Assembly: GCA_023443705.1 (NCBI GenBank)
Contig: JAEZTD010000331.1
Coordinates: 1 to 10,632, forward strand
DNA: 10,632 bases
Direction of reading: 5' to 3'
From: Bacillota bacterium
Lineage (GTDB): Bacteria; Bacillota; Clostridia; Christensenellales; Aristaeellaceae
The notes below the pieces were generated by a model that saw only the letters and a program-made list of their open reading frames with translations, did no database searches and was not told the origin of the DNA. Of this stretch, positions 6,409-10,632 are shown in pieces. How positions within the stretch are numbered: position 1 is the first letter of the stretch; every line of letters starts with the position of its first letter. Made by a program: the position numbers and the translations under genes.

Positions 6409-6471
6409 ATGCCGATCAAGGACAAAAATGCGAATGCGATCAGGCTGGGGAGGGGAATCCGATGCCGGTAA
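6409..6471 (+). CDS. Short upstream ORF (20-residue leader peptide candidate)
   Basis: An ATG at 6409 has an excellent ribosome binding site, GGAGGAG at 6398-6404, better than that of the main gene. It encodes 20 residues starting MPIKDKNANAIRLGRG and stops with TAA at 6469-6471. The peptide is basic and matches no family known to me. The frame overlaps the first ten bases of the main gene, so ribosomes ending here could restart at 6462. It could be a leader peptide, a translational-coupling device, or the true N-terminus of the main protein in a different frame if a base were missing in the sequence. Expression is not shown. Confidence 0.45.
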   Translation: MPIKDKNANAIRLGRGIRCR

Positions 6472-8183
6472 ACGCGCCGGAGCGGGCCGAAGCGGCGCCA
6501 AACGGCGAGCTTTGGCGCGCCAAAGCTCGCGTCGTCGGCAGAACGCGCGCGCTGCCGGCGGCGTTCCTTCTCTTCCTGCTCTTCCTTCTCGCCCCTCTCG
6601 CCGCGCTTTCGGAGGACGCGACGCCGGAGCCGGTCTATCCCGAGGCGCTTCAGGCCGCGGCGTCCATTGAGCCCAACCTGATGGTTGCGCCCGAAATCGT
6701 CCATCTGACGATCACGCTGACCAACGCGGGCGACAGCCCCATCGCGGACGTCCGGATCCTTCGCTCAAACGGATCGCTTGTGGAGAGCATCGGCACATTG
6801 GAGCCGGGCGAATCCCGCGCCCATGAGGAACGCCTGCAGTTGTCACTGGAGCAGTTCCGGGACGGCGGCGTGACCTACCTCGTCCGTTGCACGCTGAACC
6901 CGGGAACGGTGAACGAAATCGGCGGGCGCATGACAGTTCAAGCGCCGCTCGAGCGCATCGAAGCCTTGCCCAGCGTCGAATTCAGCCGGTCGGTGTCGTC
7001 TGAATACATACAGGCGGGCGAACAGGTGTCGCTGACCTACCGGGTGGTCAACACCGGCAACGTGCCGCTGACCGATATTGTCGTCTCCGATCCGCTGACC
7101 GGCGACGTGGGCGCGCTGGCCGAGCTGGGCCCCGGCCAGAAACACACCTTTACCACGCGGGTAGCGGTCGCCTCGGACGCGGAGAGCCTGCCCACCCTTA
7201 CCTGTTACAGCAAGGCCGACCCGGAGGTGCCCATCGTCCGCGATCTGGGCGAAACCCGCATCCATGTGACCGATCAGCGGCTGGAGGCGGTGCTTTCGGC
7301 CGATCAGGCGGCGGTGCGCAGCGGCGAGAGTGTGACGCTCCGGCTGACGCTGTTCAACGCGTCGGACATCGCCTGCGAAAAGCTGCGCGTCACTGACCAG
7401 AACGGCGCGGAGCTGGACAGCCCGCCCTTCTCGCTGAAGCCCGGCGAGCGGTATGAACTGACCCAGCCGATTCAGATGCGGGAGACCACCACCTTCCTTC
7501 TGACCGTCTCCGGGCGGACGGAGGGCGGCTCCGCGATTTCGGCGCGCTCCAACCCGCTGACGGTGGCGGTGCAGGCGGCGGCCAACCGTGCCCGCGTCGC
7601 GCTGACAGCGCAGGTCAACCCCAACACGCCGGTGCCCCCCGGCACGGTACGCTTTACGCTCCGGCTGAACAACACCGGCGAGGACGCGCTCCGCTGCGTG
7701 AAGCTGTCCGAACAGTCCCGCGGCGCAATCCGCACGCTGTGGGTGGTGCCGCCGGGCGAGACCCTCGTCGAGCAGGACTACCCCATCGGCGGAAAGCCTT
7801 TCGTGTTTCTGGCGGAAATGACCGACGAGAAGGGCGGGCGGCTGACGGTGTTGTCCTCCCCCATCGCCGTTGAGGCCGCCGCGCAGCCCCAGTCGGCAGA
7901 CCCCGTGCCCACGCCGCTGCCGACGCTCGCGGGCACGTCCTACCGCTTGTCCGGAGGGGTTTCCACGTTTTTGATGATGATGATTGGCGCGGCTTCGGTG
8001 CTGGCGGTACTCATCGCGATCATCGCCGTGAACGGAGCGCGAAGGCGTAAAAAAATTGAAAAACAGCGCCGCATCCACATCAAGCGGATCCGCCGCTCGA
8101 TGCAGGGCGCAAAGAGCGATCTCACCCAGGAAACCCGGACGGTGCCCGTGGTCCGGCGAGACGGGTCCGACCCCGGCGCGTAA
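6462..8183 (+). CDS. Secreted membrane-anchored protein with four Ig-like (DUF11/CARDB-type) repeats
   Basis: This 573-residue protein appears to be a type I membrane protein facing the outside. A long charged n-region (1-30) precedes a hydrophobic signal core at 31-48. Four tandem beta-rich modules of about 100 residues follow, near 61-167, 168-274, 275-377 and 378-473. Each has an LT-type strand, an N-x-G or NAS turn (for example VVNTGNVPLTDIVVSD at 195-210) and a PGE/PGQ turn, as in DUF11 or CARDB-type repeats. A Pro-rich linker (476-489) leads to one membrane helix at 501-523 and a strongly basic cytoplasmic tail of about 50 residues. The start at 6462 has AGGGG at 6451-6455 and is the last Met available before the signal core. 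The role is unknown; a surface adhesion, scaffold or envelope protein is inferred. The next gene follows after 24 bases. Confidence 0.78.
   Translation: MPVNAPERAEAAPNGELWRAKARVVGRTRALPAAFLLFLLFLLAPLAALSEDATPEPVYPEALQAAASIEPNLMVAPEIVHLTITLTNAGDSPIADVRILRSNGSLVESIGTLEPGESRAHEERLQLSLEQFRDGGVTYLVRCTLNPGTVNEIGGRMTVQAPLERIEALPSVEFSRSVSSEYIQAGEQVSLTYRVVNTGNVPLTDIVVSDPLTGDVGALAELGPGQKHTFTTRVAVASDAESLPTLTCYSKADPEVPIVRDLGETRIHVTDQRLEAVLSADQAAVRSGESVTLRLTLFNASDIACEKLRVTDQNGAELDSPPFSLKPGERYELTQPIQMRETTTFLLTVSGRTEGGSAISARSNPLTVAVQAAANRARVALTAQVNPNTPVPPGTVRFTLRLNNTGEDALRCVKLSEQSRGAIRTLWVVPPGETLVEQDYPIGGKPFVFLAEMTDEKGGRLTVLSSPIAVEAAAQPQSADPVPTPLPTLAGTSYRLSGGVSTFLMMMIGAASVLAVLIAIIAVNGARRRKKIEKQRRIHIKRIRRSMQGAKSDLTQETRTVPVVRRDGSDPGA
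6505..6530. repeat. Perfect 26-bp palindrome inside the coding sequence
   Basis: Bases 6505-6517 are the exact reverse complement of 6518-6530, with GGCGCGCC at the centre. As RNA this forms an 11-bp stem with a 4-base loop. It lies 43 bases after the start codon and encodes part of the signal peptide n-region (about residues 15-23). A competing hairpin pairs GCGCCAAA at 6495-6502 with TTTGGCGC at 6511-6518; both cannot form at once. There is no T-run after it. Confidence 0.85.
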
Positions 8184-8207
8184 AGAAAAGCGAGGTCAAG
8201 AATCCTT

Positions 8208-8918
8208 ATGTTTGAGGGCTTCCCCCAGAGCGGCATGGAGTTTTTCATGGCCATCCGCTTCAACAACAACCGGGACTTTTTTCTCGCGAACCACGGCTGG
8301 TACGAGGAAAGCGTGCGCACCCCGGCGCGCCTTCTCGCGGCCGAGCTGGCGGAAACCGTTCGCGCCATCGACCCGGACCTCGAAACCCGGCCGGAAAAGG
8401 TGGTCTCCCGCATCAACCGGGACGTGCGCTTCTCCAAGGACAAGTCCCCGTACCGGGACTATATCTGGATCGCCTTTAGGCGCCCGGGGGCCGACCGGCG
8501 CACGACGATGGGCATGTATTTTGACATCTCGGACGCCGGCGCGAGCTACGGCATGGGCTTCTACGACGAGAACCGCCCGCTGATGAACGCGCTTCGGCGG
8601 CGCATCCTGACCGAGCCCGATAAGGTGCTGGAGGCGACGGATTCCGCGCTGGATGCGTTCACCCTGCACGCGAACGCGTTTCGCCGCATGCCGATTCCGG
8701 AGGAGGTCCCCGAGAAGCTCAGGGCCTGGTACGCCCTCAAGGGCTTCTATGTAGAAAAGGAAATAAACGACTTCGAACTGATCCGTTCCCCCGCGCTGGC
8801 GGAGGAGGTGCGCCGCGGCTTTCTGCACCTGAAGCCGCTTTACGCCTTCATCGCGTCCCTGACTCCCGAGGAAGAGATGACCGACCCGACGGTTGACGGG
8901 AGGGCTTCCCATGCGTGA
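8208..8918 (+). CDS. DUF2461 domain-containing protein
   Basis: This 236-residue protein matches the DUF2461 family (TIGR02453), cytoplasmic proteins of unknown function and similar length. The diagnostic blocks are FEGFPQSGMEFF (2-13), NNNRDFFLANHGWYEESV (19-36), VSRINRDVRFSKDKSPYRDY (66-85) and the following IWIAF strand. The conserved Arg and Lys cluster in the SRI-RD-RFSKDKSPY block suggests anion or phosphate binding, which is inference. GAGGT at 8192-8196 lies 11 bases before the ATG, a slightly long spacing. The gene starts 24 bases after the repeat-domain membrane protein and its end overlaps the phosphohexomutase homologue by eight bases, so all three probably form one operon. Confidence 0.87.
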   Translation: MFEGFPQSGMEFFMAIRFNNNRDFFLANHGWYEESVRTPARLLAAELAETVRAIDPDLETRPEKVVSRINRDVRFSKDKSPYRDYIWIAFRRPGADRRTTMGMYFDISDAGASYGMGFYDENRPLMNALRRRILTEPDKVLEATDSALDAFTLHANAFRRMPIPEEVPEKLRAWYALKGFYVEKEINDFELIRSPALAEEVRRGFLHLKPLYAFIASLTPEEEMTDPTVDGRASHA

Positions 8919-10386
8919 AAACTGGCCGACCCTGATTCAGGGCGGCGAAATCTGCGGCCCGGCGGGCGATGGCGGAGAAATCACCCCGGCGCTGGCCGAG
9001 TGCTTGGGCTACGCCTTCGCCATGTGGCTTGCGGCGCAGAAGGGCACGACCAGCGACCGCCTGATCCTCGCCGCGGGCTGCGACCATCGCCCTTCCGGCG
9101 AGGCGCTGAAGCAGGCGCTGATCCGGGGGCTGACCGCCGCGGACTGTGATGTATACGACGCGGGTCTTGCCACCACCGCCGCCATGTACCTGTCCATCGC
9201 CGGCGGAGCCCATGCCGACGGCGCGGTGATGGTGACGGCGGGCGCGCAGCCCGAAGGCTGGAATGGCTTCAAACTCATGACCCGTGACGGCGGCCTGCGC
9301 CCCGACGAGCAGCGCGAGGTGCTTTTGCGCGCGCGGGAGACTAGCGTCCCCCAGCGCTTGGTGTCCGAACTGGACGCCCTTTCCCCCTGGCGGCAGCACC
9401 TGTACGACATGATCCGCCGCCGCCTGGACGACGACGTGCAGTGCCCGCTCGTGGGGCTCTTCGTCGTGGTTTTCGCTTCCGGGGCAGGCACGCTGTTTGC
9501 CGATGCCATCGAGGAGATGGGCGCGGACGTGGTGCGGCTGAACCCGCCCGGCGGCACGTTCCGCCCGGACGACGCGGCAGCCCTCGAAGCTCTTTCCCGC
9601 GCCGTGACGGAGAACGAGGCGGATCTGGGCGTTGCGCTGGACGCGGACGGCACCCGCTGCGCGCTGATCGATCAGGACGGCCGCCCGCTGATGGGCAACC
9701 GGCTGATCGCGCTGATGGCGGCAATCCTCCTGGAAGAGCGCCCCGGCGCGACCTTCGTGACCGACTCGGTCACCTCCTCCGGCGTGGCGCGCTTCATCAC
9801 CGAGTGGGGCGGCGTGCACTACCGCTACAAGCGCGGGCACATGAACGTCATTACCGAGGCCATGCGCCTGAACGAGGAAGACATCGATTGTCCCCTCGCC
9901 ATCGAAACAAGCGGCCACGCGGCGATGCGGGAAAACTTCTTCCTGGACGACGGCGCGTACCTGGCGGCGGTGGTTCTGTGCAAGGCCCTCGGCATGAAGC
10001 GGGACGGCGAAACCCTCTCCGGCCTGATCGCCGAATTGGCGGAACCCGTCGAGCGCGCCGAGATCCGCATGCGCATCCTCGCAAGCGACCACCGCGCCGC
10101 GGCCCAGTCCGCCATCGAATCGGTGCTCTCCCACACGCTGGAGAACCCCGAATGGCGGCTGGCCACCGACAACCGCGAGGGCGTCCGCATCAACTTCGAC
10201 CTCGACGGCGACATGGACAACGCGTGGCTTCTGCTGCGCATGTCGGTCCACGAGCGGGTGATGCCGCTCAACGTGGAGAGCGATGTGCCCGGCGGCGTCA
10301 AGCGCATCCTAGCCGAGCTCCACGACCTTTTGAAGGACGATGCGGAGCTGGACCTTGCGCCCCTCCGGGCCGCGATTTCTTCGTAA
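8911..10386 (+). CDS. Phosphohexomutase (PMM/PGM) homologue with altered active site
   Basis: This 491-residue protein has the four-domain alpha-D-phosphohexomutase fold, nearest to the phosphomannomutase/phosphoglucomutase subgroup with an ETSGHGALKENYFLDDGAY-type block. Here that block begins IETSGHAAMRENFFLDDGAY, with the sugar loop ETSGH at 332-336, and the C-terminal phosphate-site region EGVRINFD (423-430) and LLRMSVHERVMPLNVES are kept. Three catalytic motifs are changed. The usual NGSDIRG reads QGGEICG (10-16). The phosphoserine loop TASHLP reads TAGAQP (109-114), so Gly111 replaces the catalytic Ser. The metal loop DxDxDR reads DADGTR (244-249), losing the third Asp. It is therefore probably not an ordinary mutase; a pseudoenzyme or a protein with altered chemistry is inferred. 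The frame is intact. The ATG at 8911 has GGGAGGG at 8898-8904; a TTG at 8893 is rejected. Transketolase follows after 54 bases. Confidence 0.85.
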   Translation: MRENWPTLIQGGEICGPAGDGGEITPALAECLGYAFAMWLAAQKGTTSDRLILAAGCDHRPSGEALKQALIRGLTAADCDVYDAGLATTAAMYLSIAGGAHADGAVMVTAGAQPEGWNGFKLMTRDGGLRPDEQREVLLRARETSVPQRLVSELDALSPWRQHLYDMIRRRLDDDVQCPLVGLFVVVFASGAGTLFADAIEEMGADVVRLNPPGGTFRPDDAAALEALSRAVTENEADLGVALDADGTRCALIDQDGRPLMGNRLIALMAAILLEERPGATFVTDSVTSSGVARFITEWGGVHYRYKRGHMNVITEAMRLNEEDIDCPLAIETSGHAAMRENFFLDDGAYLAAVVLCKALGMKRDGETLSGLIAELAEPVERAEIRMRILASDHRAAAQSAIESVLSHTLENPEWRLATDNREGVRINFDLDGDMDNAWLLLRMSVHERVMPLNVESDVPGGVKRILAELHDLLKDDAELDLAPLRAAISS

Positions 10387-10440
10387 AACCGCGCCCGTTC
10401 GGCCATATTTTCCCGGATTACATCCAAAGGAGCGAACCTC

Positions 10441-10632
10441 ATGAGCAAGATCGATCACCTGGCAGTCAACGCAATCCGCATTCTGTCCGCAGAGGGCGTG
10501 CAGAAGGCCAACTCCGGCCACCCCGGCATGCCGATGGGCGCAGCCCCCATGGCCTATGCGCTTTGGGCCAAGCAGATGAAGCACAACCCGTCTAACCCCA
10601 AATGGCCCGACCGCGACCGCTTTGTCCTCTCC
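10441..10632 (+). CDS. tkt: Transketolase, N-terminal part (partial)
   Basis: The first 64 codons of a transketolase gene run off the right edge. The enzyme moves two-carbon ketol units between sugar phosphates in the non-oxidative pentose phosphate pathway, using thiamine diphosphate. The sequence includes AIRILSAEGVQKANSGHPG (11-29), with the conserved SGHPG catalytic His27, then MPMGAAPMAYALW (30-42) and HNPSNPKWPDRDRFVLS (48-64), all characteristic of the family. AAAGGAG at 10426-10432 with an 8-base spacing fixes the start. No clear promoter or terminator was seen in the 54 bases after the phosphohexomutase homologue, so readthrough is likely. Whether this is the long single-chain enzyme or a split N-terminal subunit cannot be decided from this part. 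Confidence 0.93.
   Translation, partial: MSKIDHLAVNAIRILSAEGVQKANSGHPGMPMGAAPMAYALWAKQMKHNPSNPKWPDRDRFVLS

Noticed and set aside
6342..6461. Upstream start for the repeat-domain membrane protein
   Set aside because: It precedes the promoter at 6354-6382 and has no ribosome binding site.
8893..8910. TTG start for the phosphohexomutase homologue
   Set aside because: The ATG at 8911 has GGGAGGG with a 6-base spacing; the TTG has none.
8848..10251. 467-residue antisense ORF opposite the phosphohexomutase homologue
   Set aside because: Long antisense frames are expected in GC-rich coding DNA. It is His- and Arg-rich without a recognisable domain or ribosome binding site.

Overview
The window looks like chromosomal DNA of a GC-rich Clostridia-type Firmicute. 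The basis is good GGAGG-type ribosome binding sites, recognisable sigma-A promoters (TTGAC / TATAAT), short gaps and overlaps between genes, a DUF3842 family gene, and a transketolase start of the kind seen in clostridia. The species cannot be named from the sequence alone. No rRNA, tRNA, CRISPR array, insertion sequence or phage gene was seen.

Layout. (1) 1-390, minus strand: start of a membrane sensor protein with a 7TM-like N-terminal domain, cut by the window edge. (2) 391-728: AT-richer intergenic stretch with one good plus-strand promoter. (3) 729-2940, plus strand: a SAM-dependent methyltransferase and two GNAT acetyltransferases, a small cassette of group-transfer enzymes. (4) 2941-3720, minus strand: a metal-dependent amidohydrolase whose stop codon abuts the last acetyltransferase stop with no gap. 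(5) 3721-3958: divergent promoter region. (6) 3959-6208, plus strand: a tightly overlapping operon of a DUF3842 protein, an LPG-synthase-type membrane protein and a TrmH/SpoU rRNA methyltransferase. (7) 6209-6461: hairpin, promoter and a short leader ORF. (8) 6462-10386, plus strand: a secreted, membrane-anchored protein with four Ig-like repeats, a DUF2461 protein and a phosphohexomutase homologue. (9) 10441-10632: start of transketolase, cut by the window edge.

Most genes are ordinary. Two items stand out. The phosphohexomutase homologue keeps its fold and sugar-binding loop, but three active-site motifs have changed: the catalytic Ser is Gly111, the third metal-binding Asp is Thr248, and the N-terminal Arg is Cys15. 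It may be a pseudoenzyme. The second item is the start of the repeat-domain membrane protein gene. It carries a well-initiated 20-codon upstream ORF overlapping the main start codon, and then a perfect 26-bp palindrome inside the coding sequence that competes with another hairpin. This resembles a regulatory leader, but its function is inferred only.
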